Source: Lepidurus packardi (lineage: Eukaryota > Arthropoda > Branchiopoda > Notostraca > Triopsidae). Taken from it: a DNA stretch of 64,000 nt. Below, one piece after another: positions 37,336 through 48,286 of the stretch. The notes below the pieces were generated by a model. That model was given only the letters and a program-made list of their open reading frames with translations. It had not been told where the DNA came from and searched no databases. Within the stretch, counting starts at the first letter, position 1. The number at the start of each line of letters is the position of its first letter. The stretch spans positions 8,576,565-8,640,564 of the forward strand of contig JAKZAN010000001.1 in assembly GCA_023053545.1 (NCBI GenBank). The letters run 5' to 3'. The position numbers were made by a program, and so were the translations under genes.

Positions 37336-39135
37336 TAACGCACAAATGAAGCACAAGTATAGTGCTATTCTTGGGGGGGGGTGATGAAGATCTAAAATTT
37401 TAATATGTTTTTCCTTTGTTTATAGAGAGAAATTCGGCATTTCAGCTTTGTGGTGTTCTGCTGCTACGTGTTGTGTATGTATTGGCGTGCGAGATCCAGG
37501 GAGACGAATTAAGTGTGTTTCAGTGGATTGGAAGGAGTCTCTAAAATTCATCTAAAAGTTGGGAGTTTCGAGAATGTTATCCAAGCGTATAAGTTTCCAT
37601 ATCCGTACGCCGGGGTAAGCGCAGACTTCGGAACATTTTTCCATGGTAGTCTAGGCAAAAATAAGCAAAAAATTAAAAAAAACAACTAATTACGGAGAAG
37701 ATTTTTTTTTTAATGTATAATCTTCTGTTTTCTCATTTGCTACTATGCTCTGTCTGACCCACAGGTATTGTTCTTGTCTGTAAAACAGAATTTTTTAAGT
37801 TTGCGGTTTTTTGAGTTTATTATTCTTTTGTCCCTAAAGGCTGTATTCTTTCTTTCACATATTACCAGTTGTAAGGTTGTGGATGCTAGTATCAAGGAAA
37901 ACAAGCTTGGTAGAAAGCCTAGATTACTGGAAGAGAGTTTCGAGGAAAGAGAATGTCTGAATGTACGCAGAAGTTTCCTCACTTTTTCTGTTTTTTACTC
38001 AGGTGTTCCTGTCTCCCCTCCCTTTCACCATCTTTCTTCCCTCTTTTTGTGGTATTCATTGCATGCAAAAAAAAAGAAACCTACTCCTTAAACTTAACAT
38101 AAAAGGAAGCATCTCTCTCTTTGTCTATTCTCGAAGTCGTAAAAGAAGTGAAAAAGTAACAACTAAAATAATACGCTCTAAGCTACTTTTGTGTAAGATT
38201 GGTCTTCAACTTGGTATTAAATTACTCAAGAAGACTATTAGCTCTTTCATTTGTCGATTTGATTGGTAAAATATTCATGGGGTTCATCTTATTATTTTTT
38301 TTCGGTGTCGACCTGTGATGTGCCTTTGATTTCATCTCCTTACATGTTTATCTTCTCGGTCCCGTTTCACGCCCAAAAAACTTGCGTGTCATTCATTACC
38401 TTTATTATAATTCTCACTTTCTTGGGCTGCCCCGACTCAGCGAAGAAGAAAGAAAGGTGTGAACTAAAAGAAGGATGCATGTTTAATTACTCAAACTAAT
38501 CTACTGGTGTATGGCTTTCCTATTCCCACACTTGAATTTCACCTCTTCCTATCCTTTCTGGCTCCACAACCTCAAAAGGAAAAAGCTCTCTTAACGTCTA
38601 AGTATTCTCGGTTCAGCAAAAGAAATACCCATTTCTATAACTGATGGCGATAAGGTAGAAGCGAGTGGCATGCTAATGAGTTGGTACAATCAACTGTCTT
38701 TGGTATGTAGGTGTTTCCATTTTAGCTGCGCATTGTGTTTCTTGCTCTGCCTATTAAAAGGCGAAAAGAAAAGATAAAATAGCCATTCCCCATGTTATTA
38801 TTGACCGTAAAAGTTACAGATCCACTGAAAAAAATGGAAGTTCGGGATTAGAGCGTTTCACGATAGACTTCTTTTCCCGATGCTTGGGGTGTATATATGT
38901 GTATACGACCTCGGGCGAGAAAAAGCTGGGTTAAGGTATACTACGTTTAGGTTTTTGCCTAGTCCTTATAATCGGTTTACATGAGATCTGTTTTTTTCTT
39001 TCATTTTTGTTCAATTATTGTCTGTCCCGTAAAAAACGTAGTGGCATACAGACCATCGTGGGCAGATTAAAAAAGAAAAAAAAAGGATAAGACTAATCGT
39101 TGTACTGCGGTCGGTTTTAATAAATGGTCGCTTCT
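37336..39135. other. Intergenic region, no gene recognised
   Basis: Contains the probable 3' untranslated region of neurocalcin and AT-rich spacer. Short frames at 37768-38499 have no motif I recognise. Confidence 0.4.
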
Positions 39136-39540
39136 TGAGCGATACTTTACGTCTCAGTTGTCTCCTTCGTTTATTTAATCATCCATATTGTCTTCTGTCT
39201 CGACTGCAGGACAAGCTAAAACGAACTAATAGTGTGATTAACAGGCGTCGTATTTATGCGGTGTGATTTCGTGTCCAGATAATATGTGCCACCCAAGACT
39301 GGTTATTTCTGCCACTATTTTGGCAGATCTTCTTGCTCTGGGCAATACTTTACGTCTCTGTTTCCTGTTTCTTTTATTTAATCATCAAATATGTCTTCTG
39401 TCCCAACTGCAAGCCAAGGTAAGGTACTAATAGTGTGATTAACAGACGTCGTATTAGTGTGGTGTAATTTTGTGTCCAGATGATATGTGCCACCCAAGAG
39501 TGGTTATTTCTGCCCACTATTTCGGCAGTCTTGTTGCCTA
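39136..39540. repeat. Diverged tandem duplication of about 202 bp
   Basis: Two adjacent copies share ATACTTTACGTCT (39142 and 39345), TTTATTTAATCATC, CTAATAGTGTGATTAACAG, TCGTATT, TGTCCAGAT and ATATGTGCCACCCAAGA followed by GGTTATTTCTGCC (39301 and about 39502). The offset is about 201-203 bases with many point differences. It lies about 0.6-1 kb upstream of the paramyosin TATA box. Confidence 0.85.
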
Positions 39541-40100
39541 TTTACCCAGCAGTAGCCCAGTCTTTTGTTGACAAGCGACCCAAAAGCGAATGCGAGGCAA
39601 GAAGGGGACTTGGTGGGCTAACTTTAGCATCCAGCACACTGTACCCGCAAGAAAAGCTGTCCTATGACACGGGGAAAGGACCCTGAAAAGTGTAAAGAAT
39701 TCTTATAAAACTTAGTGCTGGGCTTTTTTTTTGTTTAAAGTCCCACTAGCATCTAGAGTGCTTTTAAAATCTGGATGAATTTTACTTGTCGACGTAGGGT
39801 CTGGATTAATCGCGCGTCTGTTGCGGACGAGACTTGCGAGGTGGGAAACTCTCGGAATGCGAAAGTTCTTGGAGGAGCAACGAGTCATCGTCCAGCAATT
39901 CCTGCCATGTTCCCTGGGCTGCACACAGATTTACTTTTGCGCCCCCTCGCCGGAACCTCAACTAGGTTTGCTACGTTTCCTCTTCTTCGTCTTCCTGTTC
40001 GCTTTAGTTGCCATAGCCAATCCTCCGCCGAGCACGTTCTTTCCGTGAGAAAATGTGGACGATGGAGAGTTGAAGCGAGGCGAGTATTATAACCTCCATG
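39541..40100. other. Paramyosin upstream region
   Basis: Short overlapping frames on both strands are likely chance. No coding motif is recognised. The sequence leads directly into the TATA box and 5' leader of paramyosin, so regulatory sites are expected, but I cannot assign any by name. Confidence 0.35.
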
Positions 40101-40101
40101 G

Positions 40102-40111
40102 CTATAAAAGG
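40102..40111 (+). promoter_or_regulatory. TATA box, candidate paramyosin core promoter
   Basis: CTATAAAAGG is a textbook TATA box. Transcription would start about 30 bases downstream, near 40133. The leader then runs to a probable acceptor (TTTGCAG) ending at 40431, just before the coding exon at 40453. A strong TATA promoter suits a highly expressed muscle structural gene. The leader's donor site was not fixed. Confidence 0.6.
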
Positions 40112-40452
40112 TAGTCGAAGAAATTGGAGATAGCTGGAGTAAGCGCATGCGTAATTCCGGGCACTCAGGCAAGGGGAAAAAGGCGTGGACTTTTTTCATT
40201 AGCTAAAACTCTTGGACGGTTACTACCGAGCTTGCTCTTGCTACTCACCTCCGTGTTGCTTCGGCAGTTGCTGACGTCGAAGTGCATTCTGCGCTACCGG
40301 AGGAATTTGACTTACACGGGACTTTTCCTCTTGTCTTGTCGGAAAAATCCTGCGTGCCTTAATAATATTAGACCAGTGTGTGTGACAGCACCTTGAATTT
40401 TTTCCGTTGTGGTTTCATTTGCATTTGCAGTTGAAAAACTCCAAATCTCAAC

Positions 40453-43400
40453 ATGTCGGGCACAATGAGCAAGTCGACGAAAAAGTCCACCTATGTGTAC
40501 CGCTCAACGGGAGGTACCGGAGCCGATGTCAGCATCGAATACTCCACCGACCTCAGCCAGTTGACTCGCCTGGAGGTAATTCACTTCATTTCTTTAAAAA
40601 AAAAAAACTCATCTTGGACATTCTTGAATTAACGAAACAATTCTTGGATTTCTGCAGGACAAAATCCGTCTCTTACAAGAAGATTTGGAAAGTGAGCGCG
40701 AATTGCGTCAACGGGTGAGTACCGTCACCGATTTTCTTTCCGAGACAATTTTGCATGAAGAAGGTTAATTTAAAGAGCCTTAATTTAAACATACCAGGTG
40801 TGAGATTTTGTCGCCTACGTCAGAGGAGGCTTTTGCCTATGTATAGCGCAGGATGTAAGCAAGCGCCAAGCAACGGTGCTGAAAGCAGCTTATTTTGGGG
40901 TGGGGCAACTTGGCGATCTTGACGGCTTACGGGACAGCTAAATAAAGCATGAATAGACTTAATAGATGAGGAGACTTTGTATTGACTTAGCGGTTAATGT
41001 CTTTCAGTACAACACACAATCTTCCTCCTAACCACAACTCGTGTGACGTTATCTAACAATTTGGTATTCCTGCGAACCCGGTTTTTTGTCCCTTTCTGAA
41101 CGGTTCTCACTGAGGAACGTAGTTATTCGTAGTTAAAGTACTGAACGTAGTTAAAGTACTGAACGTAGTTAAAGTACTGAACGTAGTTAAAGTACTGAAC
41201 GTAGTTAAAGTACTGAGAAATGTAGATATTCAGAATTATTTCATTTAGAGCTTGGAATGTTCTATGTTTTGTAACGTGCATATGAGTTATGCTGCTGGCA
41301 AGACAGCTTACCCCGCACCACTGGTATGTGGAAAGATTCCGCTATAAATAGGTGGCTGTCTTAACTCGAAACGAGAGTTTTTCTCATAGGCACTGAACTG
41401 TATGCGTATATGCGTATTTTTGGTGTTTGCGTGCATAAATGAGGTTTCGGGGAAGTAAGACTTTTGAAATGAGGTCAATTTCAAAGAAATGGATATCTAG
41501 GATTAGTGTTTACCCGCTGCTTTGGGGGTCTGGGCTTGGTGCATGAAGTTGTGTGTAACACCTTTCCTGGCCCTGACTAATGATCCTATACTATTCTCCC
41601 CTATACCCTGGAGTTCTAGAATTAGCCTTTACGCTGAGCTCCGTTAGTCCACAAAACTGCTCCGAAGTGATTTCTGGACACAACCGAACATTTGTTTAAT
41701 GAGTAGCAACTTCATAGTAGTCTCTAAAAAATTATATTTCTCAGATTGAGCGCGAGAAGGCCGATTTAAGTGTCCAAGTCATCCAGTTGTCCGAGCGATT
41801 GGAAGAGGCTGAAGGTGGTGCCGAAAGCCAAGTAAGAATAATTGAGCTTTTACCTTAGCCAGTACAACAAGAGCATAGTTTACTAATCAAAGGGATCTTT
41901 AAACTTCGTATAGTTCGAAATTAACAAGAAACGCGATGGGGAGTTGGCCAAACTCCGCAGATTGTTGGAAGAAGTACACATGGAGTCTGAGGAAAACGCC
42001 CATATGTTGCGTAAAAAGCACCAGGAAGCTCTTACTGATATGCAAGATCAATTGGAGTTGCTGGCTAAGGCCAAAGCCAAGTAAGTAAACATGTTCAAAA
42101 TTCTTCCGTATTTTTGTGCCGCAGAATTTTTTTCCTATACCAATCCTTTTATTTTGTCTGGTCCTCGTGGGCTTTCACGGTTACTTCTCGACCCAAAATA
42201 GCCAAGCAGCCGGGCAACCGTAGCGAACTATTTTCAGAAGACACGTCAGCCCCTTGTGCTGATGTTCTTCAACGGGCTTGGCATTTCCTAGCTTTTTCGC
42301 CAGCCATACAAGCTCCCTCTCTTTTTTTTTTACCTCTTTTTCATTTCCCATTATGCTTCTTTAAATGTTAGGGTTACCTTAACGAACAAAAGCTCCGTGT
42401 TAAGCTAAGCAAAATAACAGTTGTCAATATTAATATATTCATGGGGATCACTCATTTTCCTATCTTGTCATACCTAGGGCTGAAAAGGAGAAGGCCAAGT
42501 TCCAGCAAGAGATGTATGAATTGTTGGCTCAGATTGAAAGCGCCAACAAGGACAAGGTTGATTTCTTTATTAGCTTTTTTGTAAACTAGTAGTATTAAAT
42601 GGCGTTGTTTTTTTTTAGCTTATTTACCAAAGGCAATCTGAGAAATTGGAAATCACCGTGCACGAATACTCCATCAAGATTGAGGAACTCAACCGTAGTA
42701 TTATGGATATCACCTCCATCAAGACTCGCTTGTCCCAGGTAATTCATTCAGCATATCTTCGATAGTTTCTATAAGGTATTCGGTTTCCTGGGTGTAGGAA
42801 ACTATTGAGTTGACCAAGGAAGTCCAAGAGCTGAAGGTGAACATTGAAAACATCACTTACTTGAGGAACCAAGCTGGTTCCCAATTGGACGAAATCCGTC
42901 GTCGTTTGGAAGACGAAGAACGAGTAAAGAATTTATTGGATTATTTGTTTTTGGCAATAAAGCAAAACTTTTGGCATCGTAGCGTCGTTCCACTTTGGAA
43001 ACTACGCTTCATTCGGTGGAAATCGAATTAGAATCCGTGCGTGTGCAATTGGAAGAAGAAGCTGAAGCTCGCTTGGACGTCGAACGTCTATTAGGAAAGG
43101 CCAACTCTGAAGCTGCTAACTGGAAATCCAAGTTTGAAACTGAATCCAATGCCCGCACTGAGGAAGTGGAGGAATTGCGTCGCAAGTTCACCATTCGCAT
43201 CAACGAGATGGAAGAACATATTAACGCCTTGTTGACCAAGTGCTCTGGCTTGGAGAAGCAGAAGTCGAGACTGCAAAGTGAAGTAGAAGTCCTCATCATT
43301 GACTTGGAAAAGGTTATACTATTTTATTTTCCTTCTTTGTTGTTTTGATTTTCGATGGTTGCATAACCTTTGCACTTGTTAATCCATGCAGGCCAATGGA

Positions 43401-45390
43401 ACTGCCAGGGAAATGCAGAAGCGTAGTGAGCAATTGGAACGAATCAATATTGACCTGAAATCCAAGTTGGATGAAGTCTCTGCCTTGTACGAGCAAGGAC
43501 AGCGTGACTTGCGTAACAAGGTGTCTGAGTTGCAACGTGTGTCCCACGAGTTGGACAAGACCAGGGAACAGAAAGATCTATTGACCAGGGAGAACAAGAA
43601 ACTCACTGGTAAATATCCGTGAAATTAGTTTTTCGGTCGTAGGAAATAACCACTCTGTTTTTGTTCAGATGACAATAATGACTTGAAGAGTCAATTGGGT
43701 GAATTGACTCGCAAGTACCACGAATTGGAAATCGAAATCCGTCGCTTGGAGAACGAGCGTGAAGAACTCAGCGCTGCTTACAAAGAAGCTGAAGCTGTAA
43801 GTCGTCACGTTCATAGTCTGTAAATCATGACTGACTTGGGTTTGATTTTAGGGCCGTAAAGCTGAGGAAGGACGTGCTCAGCGCCTGTCTGCTGAGTTGG
43901 CCCAATTCAAGCACGAATTCGAGCGTCGTATTTTGGAGAAGGACGAAGAGATCGAATCCATTCGGTAAGCCGTTATATAGTTAATGTAATCGCGAAGAAT
44001 GAGAATGTTTTGGTCGAATAGTAAGCAGATGTCTGTTGAAATCGAGTCGCTCAACCATCGCTTGGTCGATGCCGAGACCAAATTGAAGACCGAAGTCACT
44101 CGCATTCGCAAGAAGATGCAAATTACTATCACCGAGTTGGAAATGTCTTTGGACGTATCCAACAAGAACAACATCCAATTGCAACAGAGCATCAAGAAAC
44201 AATCTTTGCAACTCACTGAATTGCAGTCTTTGTACGAGGAATCTCAACGCCAATTGCAAGTCACTTTGGATCAATATGGCATCAACCAACGCAAACTGCA
44301 AGCCTTGCAAGGTGAATTGGATGAATTGCGTGGCCATTTGGAATCCGTAAGTTAATCAATATGCCTTCTTTTTTCGTACAAATAAGCTGGGGTATCCTAT
44401 TTTCTTGATAGTCTCTGCGTGCAAAGCGTTCTGCCGAGCAATCCGCTGAGGAGTATGCCAGCCGTGTCAACGAATTGACGACCATTAATGTCAACTTGTC
44501 CTCTTTCAAAGCCAAGTTGGAGCAAGAATATGCTGCTCTTTCTGCTGATCTGGATGAAGCTGCCAAGGAACTTAAGGTTCGTGGCATTTTTTTTTCTTTT
44601 TTTTTATGAAAAAGCCAGAGTTAATTCCAAAGTACTCGATCATAGATGGCTGATGATCGCGCCCAGAAATCTCAATCGGAGTTGAAACATACCTTGGACA
44701 TTTTGCACGAAGAGCAAGAACGTGTCATTAAGATTGAATCCATCAAGAAAGCTTTGGAAATTGAAGTCAAGAATTTGACCATCCGCTTGGAAGAAGTCGA
44801 GTCAAGCGTGTTGGTGAACTCGAAGCGCATCATTTCCAAATTGGAAGCCAGGGTAATATAATCTTTAACCCCTGGATGACTTCCAGTTGCATAATTTCGA
44901 AATGGCTTAAATAGGTGCGCGACATTGAAATCGAATTAGACGAAGAACGCAGACGTCATGCTGAAACAACCAAGATCTTGCGCAAGAAAGAACGTACCAT
45001 TAAGGAAATACAGATCCAATTTGAAGAAGACCACAAGAACGCTTCTTTGTTGCAAGAGACAGTCGATAAGCTCAGCGAGAAAGTCAAGGTTTACAAGCGA
45101 CAGCTTCAAGAAACAGTACGTCTCGTTTTTTGCTTCTTATATTAGTATCGCTTATCAATAAAACTTGAAATTAATTATAATAGGAGGGTATGTCGCAGCA
45201 AAGCCTGACTCGTGTCCGTCGCTTCCAACGCGAATTGGAAGCTGCAGAAGATCGTGCTGAATCGGCTGAATCTAACCTGTCTTTCGTCCGTGCCAAACAC
45301 CGTACCTTCGTGACTGCTGTTCCTCAAGGCACTGCCACCTCGAACGTGTACGTCGTAGAGGAACAGAGGCATTTCACAGAAAGCTACTAG
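40453..45390 (+). CDS. Prm: Paramyosin
   Basis: Paramyosin is the coiled-coil core protein of invertebrate muscle thick filaments. Sixteen exons join in phase: 40453-40575, 40658-40714, 41745-41831, 41914-42080, 42478-42556, 42619-42738, 42798-42923, 42983-43312, 43392-43608, 43669-43796, 43852-43964, 44022-44346, 44412-44576, 44646-44852, 44915-45115 and 45184-45390. They give 883 residues, the normal family length. A short non-helical head with [19 protein letters not shown] precedes [19 protein letters not shown] continuous heptad-repeat rod with no motor domain follows. The tail ends [12 protein letters not shown]. The codons LTRLE|DKIR and the rod agree with arthropod paramyosins, including the mite group-11 allergen family. 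No stop or frame break is seen. Confidence 0.96.
41128..41217. repeat. 18-bp minisatellite in paramyosin intron 2
   Basis: The unit CGTAGTTAAAGTACTGAA starts at 41128, 41146, 41164, 41182 and 41200: five almost identical head-to-tail copies. It lies in the longest paramyosin intron (40715-41744, 1,030 bases). Confidence 0.9.
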
Positions 45391-46116
45391 ACACGACAGA
45401 ATAGACGGTGGACGACAACTTGCTTCAGATCAGAGTTTACATAGGGGTAAAATATCACGGTGAATATTTGTTTGGAACTATATTAGCAGTTTTTGTCTTT
45501 TCCAGGCTAAGCGTTAAACAAGTGGGCGTTTTTTTCTTCAGATGCATTTACTATATAACAGTCTTGGCATTTTATTTCACGAAACCTACCAATCAGCGGA
45601 AGTGCCTTGATGAATTCAATGACAAGCTGCGATGATTATGTGGTCATATAACGTTGGCGTGTGTTGCATATTAACCCTTACCCAAAGCTTGTGGCGTTGC
45701 TGGAAATATCCTTCTGTCCCCAATTGGGGTCTTTTGTAGTTATTTTAATTTTATGTTAATTTTATTGTCAGAAACCATCCAATATTATTTTTCCCTGGCT
45801 GCCCAAATGAGAATGTATTATGAGAAGCCCGCTTAATTTTTTGGAAAACTTGTCTTGGAGATTATTATTATTATTTATGAAAGAATTTGGAGTTCATATA
45901 CAACAAGTGCCCACATAAACTTTACTTCCTTCCATCTCTTGACTGCTATTTTGAACGTACATTTACAGTTGTCAAGCGATAGGAAGTAAAACCCAGGATG
46001 ATGTGGTAAGAATAGAGGGCGCGGTAAGAGGCGCGAAGACTAGCAGACGGAATTTCTGTCGGGTTTCGTTGCGTGTTGGCCAAATCGAACGTTTCTTACA
46101 AGTTTCGTGGGGCATA
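45391..46116. other. Paramyosin 3' region and FBXO47 upstream region
   Basis: Probably the paramyosin 3' untranslated region followed by the promoter or leader of the F-box gene. The frame of the next gene is open back to about 46003 without an ATG. No other gene is recognised. Confidence 0.45.
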
Positions 46117-48018
46117 ATGGAACTCGCTTTAGGAAGTAAAACTGAACTACAGGGTGAAATAATTTACAATGAACGAATAAGGTAATTAGTTTTACGGCTT
46201 TTAGTGTTAGAATGACCTGTTTCTTTATCCCCAATAGCAAAAGAAGTGCTCGTTTGCTCGACACACAATTAAAGCTACAGCGACAGTATTTTTTCCAGCT
46301 ACAAGGGCAAATTAACAAAGGAGAAACAATCTTGTTAGAAGTCTTGCCTAAAGAAGTGCTTTACATAGTCTTTTCGTTTCTTACAAGTAATAGTGTTTCC
46401 TTATAGTTTCGTAAAGTTGGTTACTGATGCTTTTTAATGTCCAAATTTGTAGGTAATCAACTAAGTCTTATGTGTATCACGTCGACAGGGTTGAGAGGGT
46501 TAGTGGAAGAATATTTCCGTTCTCAGAAAGGCCTAGCTCATTTGCTACCACGGGAGTGTATACAATGGGAAGACCCCCAACTATTATTGGATCAGGTAAG
46601 AATTGACCTTGCTTCCATTACAGTATATTAATTTATTTCCGACGTAAGTTTACCCGTATTGGAACGTTCATTAAAAGAAGTACATGCCTATACCCAACAC
46701 GAATTCGCCTGGATTATATACGTGCCTTAATTCTGCGGGTATACGAACCAGTATATGGGTAAATGCTTTCATCTTCTAACTGCCGTTTTTTTAGTTGGAA
46801 AATCGAATTCTTCAATTCAGTGAAGATCGGCCGGATATGCTTATGCCCATTCACGCGGAAATGCTCAACACGGTTATAGCTGGCTGGGAAGACTCTGAAT
46901 GCGAACTAGTATTTATTCGGCATATTACTTTACTATAACTTTTGCTGAAACACTACATGTACAGACAATCTCAGCAAGTGAACTTTGGTATAACATTCCT
47001 GAAATGCTCACTGATTTGATGGCTTCCCCTGCCGGAACCTTGCCGCTTGTGGAAATTCAGGTGCGAGCGTTTTACCGTTTCTTATGGATGGATTCCTGCC
47101 AGTCAATTGAAGATAAAGTGCTCCGCTTGAAATGGACTCTACGGAAGCACGCTTCACTGCAAGAACAGGCTTACCTGACCCTTTTGCTTTTTGCTCCAAC
47201 TTCGACCAGTGAACACTCCGGTAAATATTCTGGCGAGTTGCATAATTGTCTACCGTTTTTTAACGGTCTCGAGATGTTAGGCAAGATCTATTGGAGCGAT
47301 TTACCGTACGCGACGACATTTGGTACGCTGGCGGTAAAAGCTTTGGGGGAAATCATTAGTGGTTTGGCCTACGGAAATAGCATTGGATCTTCTTGCCCTC
47401 TTCATCTCTATAACAATGTGACAAGTAAGACTTGAATAAGACTGTAAAGTTTATATTTAATAATTTCATTTTGAAATACCCAGGTATTCCTATTCCATGG
47501 ACAATTAAGGCGAGAGCAAACTTGATGTTGCATATGGGAAACGATATGGCGAGCCGCATAATACGGCACGACATGATCGGTCATTCCATAGCCTTTGCCA
47601 GCCAAGCCTTGGTTCAAATGGCAATTCTCAGTTACCAGAATACCGTAGATTTTAAGATTCACCTTTTAATTATTAATTAAATGAAATAAAAAATCTGTAG
47701 GAGTCTCCTCGCGAAATCGTTCGATTTATGCAATCGCTGTGTGAGGAATTAGACGACGACATTGTTTCAAAACGACATCTTATTAGGGGATTTTGGCGTA
47801 ACTTGGTGTCCCGTACCGTTCAACGAAGTGTAGCTCCAGGTTTTTTCCGTCGTTTTTTAATGGCAAGTCTTATCGGACTTATTTTCTTAGGACTTCAAGG
47901 AGACGTGCAATTAGCTACAGAAGTGGTTGTGGAGATGGTCTCCTTGATCGGCTTTGACTTTCACGGGATTAGAGATACGGAAGAAAGCGACACTGAAAGC
48001 GTTGACGCAGAGGAGTGA
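46117..48018 (+). CDS. F-box protein, FBXO47/PROM-1-like
   Basis: FBXO47 and its C. elegans relative PROM-1 are SCF ubiquitin-ligase receptors acting in meiotic prophase. Seven exons join in phase: 46117-46181, 46238-46386, 46453-46595, 46795-46908, 46965-47424, 47484-47644 and 47701-48018. They encode 469 residues (human FBXO47: 452). The F-box lies at about residues 53-90 (LPKEVLYIVFSFLTSNQLSL). LNTVIAGWEDSECELV parallels the vertebrate LTAGWDELECHRV. IQVRAFYRFLWMDSC, AYLTLLLFAP and IPIPWTIKARANLMLHMGND follow the vertebrate order (the last like VPREWLLENNARLLMLSGNN). The C terminus is acidic (EESDTESVDAEE). The start is the first ATG in frame, but an upstream exon is possible. Confidence 0.75.
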
Positions 48019-48156
48019 TAATTTGTCAATTCAATATTGTATTGTTAATTTTTGAAAATTAATATATTACAATCATATTCCTTTAATCGATGTGTGTTTT
48101 CGAAGAATGAGAACATTAAAATCTCGCGTCGATTTTCCTTCCACGATTTTTTATTT

Positions 48157-48176
48157 TCCATGGTTCAAACCATGGA
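48157..48176. repeat. 9-bp inverted repeat between FBXO47-like gene and MCPH1
   Basis: TCCATGGTT, two bases, AACCATGGA: a near-perfect palindrome in the 268-base gap between two + strand genes. It could be a factor site or form a small hairpin. Confidence 0.6.
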
Positions 48177-48286
48177 TCACTGTTATATCAGTTCGTAGTT
48201 TAAATTCTATGCTCTCCTATATTCGAACGTCTATAGTGTTGTCTTGTGTGGCGTAGCAAAATGAAGTGTAAAATTAATTGCTAATC

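Noticed and set aside
43009..44587. Several long minus-strand frames opposite paramyosin exons
   Set aside because: They mirror codon bias of the coiled-coil exons and match no family.
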